Assembly (NCBI GenBank): GCA_963781195.1
Contig: CAWAEZ010000008.1
Location: 186,001 to 250,000, forward strand
Source of the DNA: JAJPKK01 sp963781195
GTDB lineage: Bacteria > Pseudomonadota > Alphaproteobacteria > Rhizobiales > Xanthobacteraceae
Direction of reading: 5' to 3'
DNA length: 64,000 bases
Below are positions 45,107 through 54,003 of this stretch, one piece after another. Under the pieces are notes generated by a model, which made no database searches, had not been told where the DNA came from, and saw nothing but the letters and a program-made list of their open reading frames with translations. Both the position numbers and the translations under genes were made by a program. The stretch's first letter is position 1; each line of letters opens with the position of its first letter.

Positions 45107-45853
45107 TTACAAGACCTTCCCGAAATCGCGGCCGAACCGCGGGCCGAATATAGTGTGCTCCTGCTCGATGTGAGGCTGATCGAAGAGCTTGACGCCCATG
45201 TAGATCGTGATCTCTCGCGCGGTATCGGGAATGACGCTCGCCACCTGCTGCTCGGGGTTTCCGTCAGCGATCATCTTTTGATAAATGCCTCCCAGCAGGC
45301 CGACGAAGTGGAGACCAATGTCGTGCGCCTCCTGGGCGGAGAGGTTGGCTTGCAGTGGCAATCGCATGGCCGCAGCCGTTTGCGGCGTGGCCGCAAGGAA
45401 GAACACGTTCGCGGGATCCGCCGGATAGAACCGGCATGTCGCGCACAGGAAGTTGCGATATTCGCTGCGCCAGACTGTTTCCGGCAAAAGGAGAAAAGGT
45501 TTGACGCGAAAGCCTTTCTCCAAAGGGCGGTTTATCGTGTCGACGAAACGCTCCATGTTGCTCCGGTGGCGGGCATCCAGCGTCGCGAACGTGTCCTCCG
45601 TCTGCGCGATATTGCGGGGCATATCGGGGGATAACCCGAAGCTGCGCAGGAACTCTCCGGTCTTGCCTTCGAACACCTCCAGCGGAAACATGCGCGAGAT
45701 ACCGTCGCGGTCGGTCGGCGCCATCGCCGGCGCCGCATTCGACCGCCAGTTCGATGTCGTGATTTTCTGCGGCGGCAGGGGCCCGCGTCCGCGCTTGCCA
45801 AACTCCACCAAGGCGCACCTCCGGCATTCCCGCCCACGTTGCACCAGCAACAC
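45107..45853 (-). CDS. Hypothetical protein, no recognised family
   Basis: This open frame of up to 248 residues starts with GTG at 45853; an inner ATG at 45724 gives about 205 residues. It contains FLCATCRFYPADPANVFFLAA, with a CxxC, and helical stretches such as AQEAHDIGLHFVGLLGGIYQKM. The codon usage and slightly lower GC than neighbours hint at later acquisition. No signal peptide or membrane helix is convincing. It lies alone between two plus-strand transcription units. I do not recognise it. Confidence 0.6.
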   Translation of the reverse strand: MLLVQRGRECRRCALVEFGKRGRGPLPPQKITTSNWRSNAAPAMAPTDRDGISRMFPLEVFEGKTGEFLRSFGLSPDMPRNIAQTEDTFATLDARHRSNMERFVDTINRPLEKGFRVKPFLLLPETVWRSEYRNFLCATCRFYPADPANVFFLAATPQTAAAMRLPLQANLSAQEAHDIGLHFVGLLGGIYQKMIADGNPEQQVASVIPDTAREITIYMGVKLFDQPHIEQEHTIFGPRFGRDFGKVL

Positions 45854-46024
45854 GCGCAGACCTTAAAGCCCGATTAAGGTCGGACGAGACGCTTCCGCCG
45901 CCTGCAGTCCGAAGCGAAATTCGTTGCATTGCGCCTTCGCGTCCGAACGGTCTGGATTGCGTGAGACGCCGCCGCTTGCGAAATGTTGAGGGGAACGTCG
46001 TTGAACCGCGGAGTATCTCCGCTC

Positions 46025-46483
46025 TCACCCCCGCCCCGGCGCCTTCGGCGCCGCGGCCCGGATGCGGGCGGCGTGGTCGGGCGCGAACGGGCGCGGCTTG
46101 CGGGTCGCCTTGTCGACCAGCACCAGCACGTTTTCCGCGGTGGCGACGCAGTGGCCGTCGACGAACAGCGCCTGGTCGAGCCCGATCGACGCGTTGCCGA
46201 CCCGAGAGACCGCGGTGCCGATTTCGACCTCGCCCGGCCAGTGGATCTCGCCCAGGAAATCGATCGCGATCCGCGCCAGCACGAAGCTCGTGCCCGGGAT
46301 GGTGAGGCCGTGCTCCTCACCGTAGAGGATGATCACGCGGCCGGACTCCAGGAAGGTCGAGAACACGGCATTGTTGACGTGGTTCTGGCGGTCGAGATCG
46401 CCGAACCGGATGGTCTCGACGGTCCGGTGCGGGAAATCCTCGGGACGCGGGACCGGTCGGCGGGCGGGCTTGGCTTCGTTCAT
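46025..46483 (-). CDS. Acyl-CoA thioesterase, hot-dog (4HBT) fold
   Basis: This 152-residue protein has the 4HBT signature RFGDLDRQNHVNNAVFSTFLESGR near residues 26-49, whose Asp is the catalytic residue in YbgC/FadM-type thioesterases, and a central hot-dog helix. It hydrolyses acyl- or hydroxyacyl-CoA in the cytoplasm; chain specificity is unknown. The start at ATG 46483 has AAGGAG six bases upstream, so the longer open frame to 46624 is rejected. It is divergent from the reductase gene at 46688. Confidence 0.88.
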   Translation of the reverse strand: MNEAKPARRPVPRPEDFPHRTVETIRFGDLDRQNHVNNAVFSTFLESGRVIILYGEEHGLTIPGTSFVLARIAIDFLGEIHWPGEVEIGTAVSRVGNASIGLDQALFVDGHCVATAENVLVLVDKATRKPRPFAPDHAARIRAAAPKAPGRG

Positions 46484-46687
46484 GGGTGGCTCCTTCGCGG
46501 CGCCGTCCATACCCCAGATGCCGAAGAGTTGCAGGCCTTTCGGGCTTCCTGATGAGCAACAATGATGCGCAAAATTTGGGCCCCGCTCTGCCCGGCGCCG
46601 GGCTGCCTTGCAATTTGGCGGCAAAGGCGCTCTTTTCCCGCCGGCTTTCCCCGGCTACACCCCCTCAGCAACACGGCCGCAAGGACC

Positions 46688-47716
46688 ATGACCGATCCCA
46701 TCAAGACTGACGTGCTCATCATCGGCGCCGGACCGTGCGGACTGTTCGCCGTGTTCGAGCTCGGCCTCCTCGACATCAGGGCGCACCTCGTCGACATCCT
46801 CGACAAGGTCGGCGGGCAGTGCGCCGAGCTCTATCCGGAAAAGCCGATCTACGACATTCCCGCGATCCCGATGGTGTCCGGCAACGGGCTCGTCGAAGGG
46901 CTGATGAAGCAGATCGAGCCGTTCAAGCCGACCTTCCATCTCGGCGAGATGGTGGACAGCATCGAGCGGATCGGGGAGCCCCTGTTCCGCATCACTACCG
47001 ACCTCGGCAAGGTGTTCGAGGCGAAGGTGATCGTGGTGGCCGCCGGCGGCGGCTCGTTCCAGCCGAAACGTCCGCCGGTGCCCGGCATCGAGGCCTACGA
47101 AGGGACCTCGGTGTTCTATGCCGTGCGCAAGATGGACCATTTCCGCGACAAGCGACTGTTGATCGTCGGCGGCGGCGACTCCGCGCTCGACTGGACACTC
47201 AACCTCGCGCCGGTGGCGCGGCGGGTGACCCTGATGCACCGCCGCGACCAGTTCCGCGCCTCACCCGACAGCGTCAACAAGATGCGGGCGATGGTGGCCG
47301 AGGGAAAGATGGACCTCGCGCTCGGCCAGGTCACCGGGCTCGAGGGCGAAGGCGGCGTGCTGCGCGCCGCCCATGCCAAGCCCGACAAGGGTGAGCCCTA
47401 TCGCATCGAATGCGACGCCCTGCTGCCGTTCTTCGGCCTCACCATGAAGCTCGGCCCGGTCGCGAATTGGGGCCTGAATCTCGAGGGAGAGGTGATTCCG
47501 GTGGACACCGCGGCGTTCGAGACCAACGTCCCCGGCATCTTCGCCATCGGCGACATCAACACCTATCCGGGTAAGCTCAAGCTCATCCTGTCCGGCTTCC
47601 ACGAAGGCGCGCTGATGGCGCAGAAAGCCTATCACTACGTCTATCCGGACAAGCGCCTGGTGTTCCAGTACACGACCTCCTCGACCAGCCTGCAGAAAAA
47701 ACTCGGAGTGGTGTGA
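46688..47716 (+). CDS. Ferredoxin/flavodoxin-NADP(+) reductase, thioredoxin-reductase-like
   Basis: This 342-residue two-domain flavoprotein has an FAD motif IIGAGPCGLFA at about 10-20 and an NADPH motif IVGGGDSALDW near 160. It lacks the CxxC of thioredoxin reductase, which places it in the FNR2 (YumC-like) group. It reduces ferredoxin with NADPH. The C-terminal TTSSTSLQKKLGV extension is typical of this group. ATG 46688 follows AAGGACC. The ferredoxin at 42449 is a possible substrate. Confidence 0.92.
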   Translation: MTDPIKTDVLIIGAGPCGLFAVFELGLLDIRAHLVDILDKVGGQCAELYPEKPIYDIPAIPMVSGNGLVEGLMKQIEPFKPTFHLGEMVDSIERIGEPLFRITTDLGKVFEAKVIVVAAGGGSFQPKRPPVPGIEAYEGTSVFYAVRKMDHFRDKRLLIVGGGDSALDWTLNLAPVARRVTLMHRRDQFRASPDSVNKMRAMVAEGKMDLALGQVTGLEGEGGVLRAAHAKPDKGEPYRIECDALLPFFGLTMKLGPVANWGLNLEGEVIPVDTAAFETNVPGIFAIGDINTYPGKLKLILSGFHEGALMAQKAYHYVYPDKRLVFQYTTSSTSLQKKLGVV

Positions 47717-47764
47717 TCCACTTGCGGCGTTCGTTGCGGGCTGCGACGCCTCCCGGAATAGCGC

Positions 47765-48154
47765 TTACGCGTCCATCGGAGAGCAGATCTCGACAAGGAA
47801 GCCGTTGTTGTCCCGCACATAGCCGACGGTTTGGCCCCATGGCTTTTCGATTGGCTCTGCATAGCCAATGGCGCCGGCAGCGAGAGCTTTGCGGTAGGCA
47901 GCTCTCACGTCCTCGGTCACCAGGCCGACCTCCGCTCCGGCGGGGGTCTCGTCCGGCCGATTGCGACGCGCCTTCACCCCATTGAGTTCGATCAGAGATT
48001 CGGAAGCGAAGGCGAGCGCGGTGCTGCCGGTCTCCATCTCGCCATAGGTATTGCTTTCGTGCAGGAAGCGGCGCGAGAGGCCGAACGCACGCTCATAAAA
48101 CGCAAGCGTCGCCGGCACGTCCGGCACATAAAGTATGAGGTAGCCCAGCCGCAT
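47765..48154 (-). CDS. VOC-family glyoxalase/dioxygenase-like protein
   Basis: This 129-residue single-module vicinal oxygen chelate protein has paired beta-alpha-beta-beta-beta halves (LGYLILYVPDVPATLAFYERAFG and VGYVRDNNGFLVEICSP). The metal-site Glu in VEIC is present, but the first-half His is replaced, so metal binding is uncertain. It could be a lyase, a resistance protein or a non-catalytic member. ATG 48154 is chosen over the adjacent GTG because GGAG lies seven bases upstream. Confidence 0.85.
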   Translation of the reverse strand: MRLGYLILYVPDVPATLAFYERAFGLSRRFLHESNTYGEMETGSTALAFASESLIELNGVKARRNRPDETPAGAEVGLVTEDVRAAYRKALAAGAIGYAEPIEKPWGQTVGYVRDNNGFLVEICSPMDA

Positions 48155-48228
48155 CACGTCACTCCGATGTTCCTATTTTGTTCTATACATCGTGCCTCGG
48201 AAGAAAGCAACGGCAGGAAGCGGGGATG

Positions 48229-49140
48229 TCATCGCGCGGCTTCGCGGCGCGACAGGCGCTTGACCAGGAACTCCACCAGCGCTTCGACCCGGGCCGGGCG
48301 TGGCCCGGCGGAGGGCGTGAGGAGATAGAGGCCGCCGAGCTCCAGCGACCAGTCCGGCAACACCGGCTCGAGCGCGCCGGCGGCGAGCGCGTCGCGGACG
48401 AAGAAATCCGGCAGCACCGCGATGCCCAAGCCCGCCAGGACGGCCGGCAGGATCGCGTCGCCATTGTTCGCACGTAGCGGGCCGGACGGCCGCACCGAGA
48501 CCTGCTCGCCGCCTCGGCCGGTGAATCGCCAGACATCCGGGGTCGGCAGGTAGGCGTAGCCGAAGCAGGCGTGGGTTTCGAGGTCGCGGGGGTGCACGGG
48601 CCGGCCGTGGCGCCCGAGGTAGGCCGGCGCCGCCACGGTGAAACGGGCGACCGCACAGAGCCGCCGGGCGATCAGCGAAGAGTCCATGAGGGTGGCGATG
48701 CGCAGTGCCAGGTCGAAGCCTTCGCCGATGAGGTCGACCACGGCGTCGCTCAGGTGAAGGTCGATCGCGACCTCGGGGAAGGTGGCGAGGAAGTCCGGCA
48801 GAATCGGCGCGATCTGGGTCACCCCGAACGACATCGGCACCGCGAGCCGCACCACGCCGCGCGGGGTCGCCGATTGCGTCAGTGCCTCGCTCTCCGCCGC
48901 CTCGCCCTCGGCGAGGATGCGCGCCGCCCGTTCCGCCAGCATGCGTCCGGCATCGGTGAGGGCGAACCGGCGCGAGGTGCGGTTGAACAGCCGCGCGCCC
49001 AGCCGGCGCTCGACCCGGCTGACGGCCTTGGAGACGGTCGCCTTGGAGAGCCCGAGCGCGGCCGCCGCGCCGGCAAAGGAGCGGGTCTCCGCCACCGTGG
49101 CGAAGATCGCGAGGCCTTCGAGGTCAGGTAGCTTCGACAT
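48229..49140 (-). CDS. LysR-family transcriptional regulator
   Basis: This 303-residue regulator has an N-terminal winged helix-turn-helix (FATVAETRSFAGAAAALGLSKATVSKAVSRVERRLGARLFNRT) and a type 2 periplasmic-binding-like effector domain. It lies divergently to the pirin gene across about 115 bases, the classic arrangement in which the LysR protein controls its divergent neighbour. The inducer is unknown. Confidence 0.93.
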   Translation of the reverse strand: MSKLPDLEGLAIFATVAETRSFAGAAAALGLSKATVSKAVSRVERRLGARLFNRTSRRFALTDAGRMLAERAARILAEGEAAESEALTQSATPRGVVRLAVPMSFGVTQIAPILPDFLATFPEVAIDLHLSDAVVDLIGEGFDLALRIATLMDSSLIARRLCAVARFTVAAPAYLGRHGRPVHPRDLETHACFGYAYLPTPDVWRFTGRGGEQVSVRPSGPLRANNGDAILPAVLAGLGIAVLPDFFVRDALAAGALEPVLPDWSLELGGLYLLTPSAGPRPARVEALVEFLVKRLSRREAAR

Positions 49141-49255
49141 GCAAATTCTTGAAACGATGAGTTTCCATAGTTTCCGTTTATTCGCCGAAGCTGCCGCTTA
49201 TATCGGTCTCATGCAAGCCGGCACCCGCCGGCGTCCCAAATTTCCGGAGAATCCC

Positions 49256-49954
49256 ATGATCGAGCATCGACCGTTCAACGGCCTCGGCGCCGCCGACCAC
49301 GGCTGGCTCAAGGCCAAGCATCATTTTTCCTTTGGCGGCTACGACAACCCGGCGCGGATGGGCCATGGCGCGCTGCGGGTGTGGAACGACGACGAGATCG
49401 CGCCCAATTCCGGCTTTCCGCCGCATCCCCATGCCAACATGGAGATCATCACCTATGTGCGCGAAGGTGCCATCACCCACCAGGACAGCCTGGGCAATAC
49501 CGGCCGCACCGAAGCCGGCGACGTCCAGGTGATGAGCGCGGGAACCGGTATTCGTCACGCCGAATACAACGTGGAAAGCGAGCCGACCAAGATCTTCCAG
49601 ATCTGGATCATGCCGACCGGCCGGGGCGGCGAGCCCGCCTGGGGCGCCAAGCCGTTCCCCAAGTCGGACCGCTCCGGGCGGCTGGTGACGCTCGCCAGCG
49701 GCTTCGCCTCGGACCGCGACACGCTGCCGATCCGGGCCGATGCCCGGGTGCTCGGGGCCACCCTGACGACCGGTGAGAGCGTCGCCTACGACCTCGGCGA
49801 GAACCGCAGCGTCTATCTGGTGCCGGCGACCGGCGCGGTCGAGGTCAACGGCGTGCGGGTCGGCGCGCGGGACGGTGCGGCGATCCGCGACGAGGCGGTG
49901 GTGAAGATCACCGCGCTCGAGGATTCCGAGATCGTGCTGGTCGACGCGGCGTGA
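49256..49954 (+). CDS. Pirin family protein
   Basis: This 232-residue bicupin has the metal-binding first cupin (PPHPHANMEIITYVREGAITHQDS, with three His and a Glu) and the PRGVQ-like region replaced by TEAGDVQVMSAGTGIRHAEYN. Bacterial pirins are quercetinase-like dioxygenases or metabolic regulators. ATG 49256 follows CCGGAGA; the long frame upstream is a shadow of the LysR gene. It is likely controlled by the divergent LysR regulator and is followed by a strong stem-loop. Confidence 0.92.
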   Translation: MIEHRPFNGLGAADHGWLKAKHHFSFGGYDNPARMGHGALRVWNDDEIAPNSGFPPHPHANMEIITYVREGAITHQDSLGNTGRTEAGDVQVMSAGTGIRHAEYNVESEPTKIFQIWIMPTGRGGEPAWGAKPFPKSDRSGRLVTLASGFASDRDTLPIRADARVLGATLTTGESVAYDLGENRSVYLVPATGAVEVNGVRVGARDGAAIRDEAVVKITALEDSEIVLVDAA

Positions 49955-49986
49955 ACGTCACGGCGCAACGGCGTCACAACGTGACC

Positions 49987-50012
49987 GGGATGCGCGGTGA
50001 ACCGCGCATCCC
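49987..50012 (+). terminator. Perfect 11-bp stem-loop after the pirin gene
   Basis: GGGATGCGCGG pairs perfectly with its complement around a TGAA loop, 32 bases after the pirin stop. It is followed by CTATCCTT rather than a clean T-run. The REP arm begins eight bases later. Confidence 0.65.
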
Positions 50013-50019
50013 CTATCCT

Positions 50020-50434
50020 TGTCATCGCCCGGCTTGACCGGGCGATCCAGTAACCACCAACCTCGCAGAATGGACACCGACCGCAATTACTGGGTCTACA
50101 TTCTCGCAAGCGACATCGGCGGCACCCTCTATGTCGGTGTGACCAGCAATCTTGTCCGCCGCGTTTACGAACATCGCACTGATACAATCGACGGATTCAG
50201 CCGCAGGTACACCATTCACCGACTGGTCCATTATGAACAATTCGATCAAATCGAATTTGCCATTCAACGCGAGAAGCGCTTGAAAAAATGGAATCGCGCG
50301 TGGAAGGTCGCCCTGATCGAAAAGGCAAATCCGAGTTGGACTGATCTTTATCCCGGTATTGCCAGTCCGTGAGCAGAGATCGCAATCGCGATGCGCGTGG
50401 TTACTGGATCGCCCGGTCAAGCCGGGCGATGACA
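50020..50434. mobile_element. REP-bounded GIY-YIG element with perfect 38-bp inverted repeats
   Basis: The left arm (50020-50057) and right arm (50397-50434) are exact reverse complements over 38 bp and stop matching on both sides. Each arm contains its own palindrome, CGCCCGG-CTTGA-CCGGGCG, so it can form a hairpin. Between the arms lies one gene, a GIY-YIG nuclease, with lower GC than its surroundings. No target-site duplication is visible. The arms resemble the REP palindromes at 53594-53672. Mobility is inferred from structure. Confidence 0.7.
50070..50372 (+). CDS. GIY-YIG nuclease domain protein inside an inverted-repeat element
   Basis: This 100-residue protein consists only of a GIY-YIG (URI/COG2827) domain. 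WVYILASD is the GIY strand and LYVGVTSNLVRRVYEHR the YIG strand with catalytic Arg. A Glu occurs in the IEFAIQREKRLKKWNRAWK helix. It should cut DNA with a single metal ion. ATG 50070 is 12 bases inside the left repeat arm, and the stop is 25 bases before the right arm, so the gene fills the element. Base composition is visibly poorer in GC than the flanks. Host functions for this family are undefined. Confidence 0.88.
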   Translation: MDTDRNYWVYILASDIGGTLYVGVTSNLVRRVYEHRTDTIDGFSRRYTIHRLVHYEQFDQIEFAIQREKRLKKWNRAWKVALIEKANPSWTDLYPGIASP

Positions 50435-50512
50435 GTCTGCGGTAGGTCACGTGCGCCCGTTTGAGGGTCGGGTTTCCGCAACATGCCACCGTGCAGATCG
50501 CAGGACGCCCTC

Positions 50513-52546
50513 TCACCGCGCCAGCGGCGGCAACGGCTGCGACTCGACGGGCGGGCTCGGCGGCGGCAGGTGCAGGGCGCGGCGCGCGCCTTCGAGGGCG
50601 GCGTCGGCCATGGCGGCGTGGCCCTCGGCGGTGGGGTGGATGGCGCCGCCATAGACCGCGGAGAGGATGCCCCAGGTGGCGTCGTGCAGGTTGCTCGGCT
50701 GGATCGCCGCGGAAACCCCCTCGGGAAACGTCATTGCCGCGAAATAGCTGTCATTGGCGGTCCGGATCCAGCGCGCCCGCGTCGCATAGGCGCGGAATTC
50801 GCTGACCGCGGCGCCGCAGGCGAGCGGCTGGGTCGCGCCGTCGACCAGACTGTCGTCGAAGCTGGTGCCGTCGGCGAGAAAGCATTCCCGGTCGAACGGC
50901 GGATCGGTGTCGGCCAGGGCGCAGAAGCCGTGCTCGGCAAACTGCGCCTGATGCGCGTCGACGAAGGTCATGCTTTCGGACGGCGCCGCGCAGGCGCCGG
51001 TCGTCTTGCAACTCGCGATGTCCTTGAGCGCGGGGAGGAACCGGTTCTGCACGAAGCGGCTGGCGCGCGCGAGCCGGTCGGGGGCGATGCTGAAAGTCGG
51101 GTTGATGTCGAAGCCGCCGCGGCCGCCCGGACACGGGGTGCCGCCGGGGCCGAGGGCGGGATTGCCGTAGGACACGTAGACGATGCGCTCGAATGCGTCG
51201 TCGACCAGCGGCCGCAGCGCGGCACGCAGCCTGGCGAAGTCGCCCGGGAGCTTCTTCTCCAGGATCGCCCGCGACGTCTCCACGGTGGAGATGATGCCGG
51301 CGCTGCTGAACACCCGCCGTTCGCCGGGCGAATCGATGATGATGTCCGCGACCAGACCCGGAAAGCTGATGTCGTTGGCGCCGATGGTGAGGAACACGAG
51401 GTCGAGGCTGCGTCCGGGCTGGATTCGCTGGGCCCGCGCGAGAAGGTCGCGCAGCTGTGTCACCTGGGCGGGCGCATTGCGCGGGCACGGCACGCTGCCG
51501 CACATCAGCTCGCGCGAGCGCTGGCCTTTGAGCAGGCCGACATCGATGGTGGCGCCGGTGCAGGCGAGCGGCAGGAAGGTCACCGCCAGGTGCGGGCTTT
51601 CGACGGCGAGCGCGAGCGCCGCGCGCAGCTGATGGCCGTAGAGCGAACGGTGGCAGGCGCCCCCCATCCACCGCGCCGACAGCAGTGCCCAGTTGTCCCG
51701 GTCGTTCGGCGAGCTGCCGGAATCGCAGGCGCGGTCGCCCTTGAAGCCGACGCGGCCCGGGCGGAAGTATTCGGTCTGGCTCGCCGCGTCGAAGCGGCGA
51801 AAGCAGAAGCCTTCGTCGGAGAGCGTCACCGGGCGGTCGGGATTGCCGTCGCCGGACGCGACGGAATCGCCGAGGCCGGCGATCAGGAGGTCGCGCACCG
51901 CGATCTCCTCGGTGGCGCGGCGGACCGGCTCGCCGGGCAGGGAGATGTCGACGATCGCCGTGGTGGTGCGGCCGGCGCGCGGACGGAAGGTCACCGGCGC
52001 GCTGCAAGCGGCCGCGATCACGCGCGGCCGCGCGTCGGCGTCGTCGGCGAAGCTCCAGCTGCAGGAGGCGCCGGTCGCGATCTCTCCGGTGGCCCTGACC
52101 TCGACAGGATGGTCCGCCGGCGCGAGATAGTTCTCCTGCACGCCGTCGCGGGTGCAAATCTCGGTCACCTGCCCGATGGCGTCGAGGCACAGGCGCACCA
52201 CCATGTCGCGGGCCCAGCCGCGGCCCTGCGTCGCCTCCGCGAGATCCTGCTCGGCCGCGAGCGCGCTGCGCCCGATTTCGGCGTCGACGTGGCGACGGAA
52301 ATCGCGCTCGTCGCGGAACAGGCGAAACCGGTTCTTCACCTCCCAGGTGATGACGACGCCGGTGGCGGGCTGCGCAGCGACGGCCGGCGGCTCATTAGGC
52401 GCCGGCGCCGATTGCGGCGCCGGTCCTGCTTCTTGGGCGAGGACCGTGCCCGGAAGCCCGGCTATCGCGACAAGGATCGCGCAGGCGGCGCCCCGCGCGG
52501 CGCGTAACGGTCGAAGGGTTCGGAACGACATCGCTGTGGGGTGCAT
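50513..52546 (-). CDS. Large secreted SGNH/GDSL-type hydrolase
   Basis: This protein of about 677 residues has an N-terminal signal (AACAILVAIAGLPGTVLAQ) and a 140-residue N-terminal region of unknown type. An SGNH esterase domain follows: GLGDSVASGDGN near 222 (block I Ser), TIGANDI near 386 (block III Asn) and HPTAEGH near 636 (block V His and Asp-like position). Such enzymes deacylate or deacetylate polysaccharides or lipids in the periplasm or outside. Many Cys residues suggest disulphides. Start uncertain: ATG 52546, ATG 52531, or further upstream to 52615. Confidence 0.8.
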   Translation of the reverse strand: MHPTAMSFRTLRPLRAARGAACAILVAIAGLPGTVLAQEAGPAPQSAPAPNEPPAVAAQPATGVVITWEVKNRFRLFRDERDFRRHVDAEIGRSALAAEQDLAEATQGRGWARDMVVRLCLDAIGQVTEICTRDGVQENYLAPADHPVEVRATGEIATGASCSWSFADDADARPRVIAAACSAPVTFRPRAGRTTTAIVDISLPGEPVRRATEEIAVRDLLIAGLGDSVASGDGNPDRPVTLSDEGFCFRRFDAASQTEYFRPGRVGFKGDRACDSGSSPNDRDNWALLSARWMGGACHRSLYGHQLRAALALAVESPHLAVTFLPLACTGATIDVGLLKGQRSRELMCGSVPCPRNAPAQVTQLRDLLARAQRIQPGRSLDLVFLTIGANDISFPGLVADIIIDSPGERRVFSSAGIISTVETSRAILEKKLPGDFARLRAALRPLVDDAFERIVYVSYGNPALGPGGTPCPGGRGGFDINPTFSIAPDRLARASRFVQNRFLPALKDIASCKTTGACAAPSESMTFVDAHQAQFAEHGFCALADTDPPFDRECFLADGTSFDDSLVDGATQPLACGAAVSEFRAYATRARWIRTANDSYFAAMTFPEGVSAAIQPSNLHDATWGILSAVYGGAIHPTAEGHAAMADAALEGARRALHLPPPSPPVESQPLPPLAR

Positions 52547-52695
52547 CGCTACGCCTGATGGGACGTCCCATCGGATGAATTGGCCAAGGCCGAGTGTCGA
52601 GCGCAGGCGCGGCAATATCAGGGCAGGCGGGTGACAAGACGATCACGGCGGCGGCATCGTGACCGCGTCATATCAGCTCTGCGCCGGCGCCGGGC

Positions 52696-53454
52696 TCAAC
52701 CCAGGTGGCCGAGGCTGCGCAACGCAAGATAGAGGCCAATCAACAGCAGTCCGATGCCGAAGATGCGCACGAACGCCGCCGGGCTGACCCGAACCCGCAC
52801 CCATTGCCCGGCGGCGACCCCGAGCGTGGCGGGCGCGAGTGCCAGCGCCGAGGCGCCGAGCAGGGCGAGCGGAAGGGCGCCCTCGCGGGCGAGCGCGATC
52901 CCCAGCGCCGTCGCCGAGGTGAGGAACGCCAGCCCCAGCGCCTGGATGAGGTCGTCGCGCTGCAGCCCCAAGGACTGCAGGTACGGCACCAGCGGCAAGA
53001 CGAAAACGCCGGTGATGATCGCGACGAATCCGGTGACGGCGCCGACCACCGGCCCGAGCCACCACTCCGCCCCGGGCGGCACGATGAGGCGGGGCGAGAA
53101 CAACGACAGGAGCGCATAGGCGATCAGCATGAGGCCGAGCGCCAGGGTGGCGCGTCCGGAGGTGTCGCTGGCGAGGAAGCCGGCGCCCGGCAGGCTGCCG
53201 ACGCAGATTCCGGCGAGCATCGGCCAGAACCGCCGCAGCAGGGCGACCAGCCGCTTGCCGGCCAACGCCTGCCACACATTGGTGCTGAAATTCGGCACCA
53301 GCAGCAATCCTGCGGCTTGCCCGGGCGCCATCATCATCGTGAGGAGGCCGGTGGCGATCGTCGGCAAGCCGAGACCCATGAACCCCTTGACGAAACCCGC
53401 CAGCAGGAAGGCCGCAAAAGCAAGCAGCAAAAGAGTGGGCGGAACTCCGAGCAC
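52696..53454 (-). CDS. Sulfite exporter TauE/SafE family permease
   Basis: This 252-residue protein has about eight hydrophobic segments in two repeated halves, each with the family's Gly/Pro-rich FxxGFVKGFMGLGLPT and TGFVAIITGVFVLPL motifs. TauE/SafE proteins export sulfite, sulfoacetate or organosulfur anions. GTG 53454 with GAGGAAA upstream is the chosen start. The soxC-type dehydrogenase 8 kb away would use sulfite, but no operon links them. Confidence 0.88.
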   Translation of the reverse strand: MLGVPPTLLLLAFAAFLLAGFVKGFMGLGLPTIATGLLTMMMAPGQAAGLLLVPNFSTNVWQALAGKRLVALLRRFWPMLAGICVGSLPGAGFLASDTSGRATLALGLMLIAYALLSLFSPRLIVPPGAEWWLGPVVGAVTGFVAIITGVFVLPLVPYLQSLGLQRDDLIQALGLAFLTSATALGIALAREGALPLALLGASALALAPATLGVAAGQWVRVRVSPAAFVRIFGIGLLLIGLYLALRSLGHLG

Positions 53455-53570
53455 GGCGACGTTTCCTCGCGGGTTGCAGCGTGCCGTTCGATCACAGCCG
53501 GGCGTCGCGGACAAGCGCCGGGATGCGCCGATGGTACGGAAAACGCCGAACCGTCGATCGCCGGACGCTG

Positions 53571-53980
53571 CGTTCACGATAGCTGCACGTCGTGGCCGGG
53601 CTTGTCCCGGCCATCCCGCTTAGGGAGGCACCGCCGTGCCTTATGATCGGGGTCGCCGGGACAAGCCCGGCGATGACGCCCGCGTTGAGCATGACGACTT
53701 TGCCAAAGCTGCTACAAACAGGGGATCAAAGGTCGCTCGAGCGAGCGCCAGTGCCAGTGCCAGTGCCAGTGCCAGGCGTTCACGAGAGCTGCATGTCGTG
53801 GCCGGGCTTGTCCCGGCCATCCCGCTTAGGGAGGCACCGCCGTGCCTTATGATCGGGGTCGCCGGGACAAGCCCGGCGATGACGCCCGCGTCGAGCATGA
53901 CGACTTTGCCAAAGCTGCTACAAGCAGGGGATCAAAGGTCGCTCGAGCGCGCGCCAGCGCCAGTGCCAGCGCGAGCACAA
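53571..53980. repeat. 206-bp tandem duplication containing REP doublets
   Basis: Copy 1 (53571-53776) and copy 2 (53777-about 53980) differ at only a few positions. Each contains two palindromes in opposite orientation: GGCCGGG-CTTGT-CCCGGCC (53594-53612; 53800-53818) and CGCCGGG-ACAAG-CCCGGCG (53654-53672; 53860-53878), about 41 bases apart. Copy 1 ends in a (GCCAGT) hexanucleotide run at 53749-53776. Open frames here (VPAIPLREAPPC, DRGRRDKPGDDA) are encoded by the repeat and are not genes. The whole 549-base gap before 54004 is this array plus leader. Confidence 0.92.
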
Positions 53981-54003
53981 CGACGCCAGGGAGAAAACGT
54001 CAC

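Noticed and set aside
50483..52507. 674-codon plus-strand open frame opposite the SGNH hydrolase gene
   Set aside because: The minus strand has the signal peptide and SGNH motifs; the plus frame has none.
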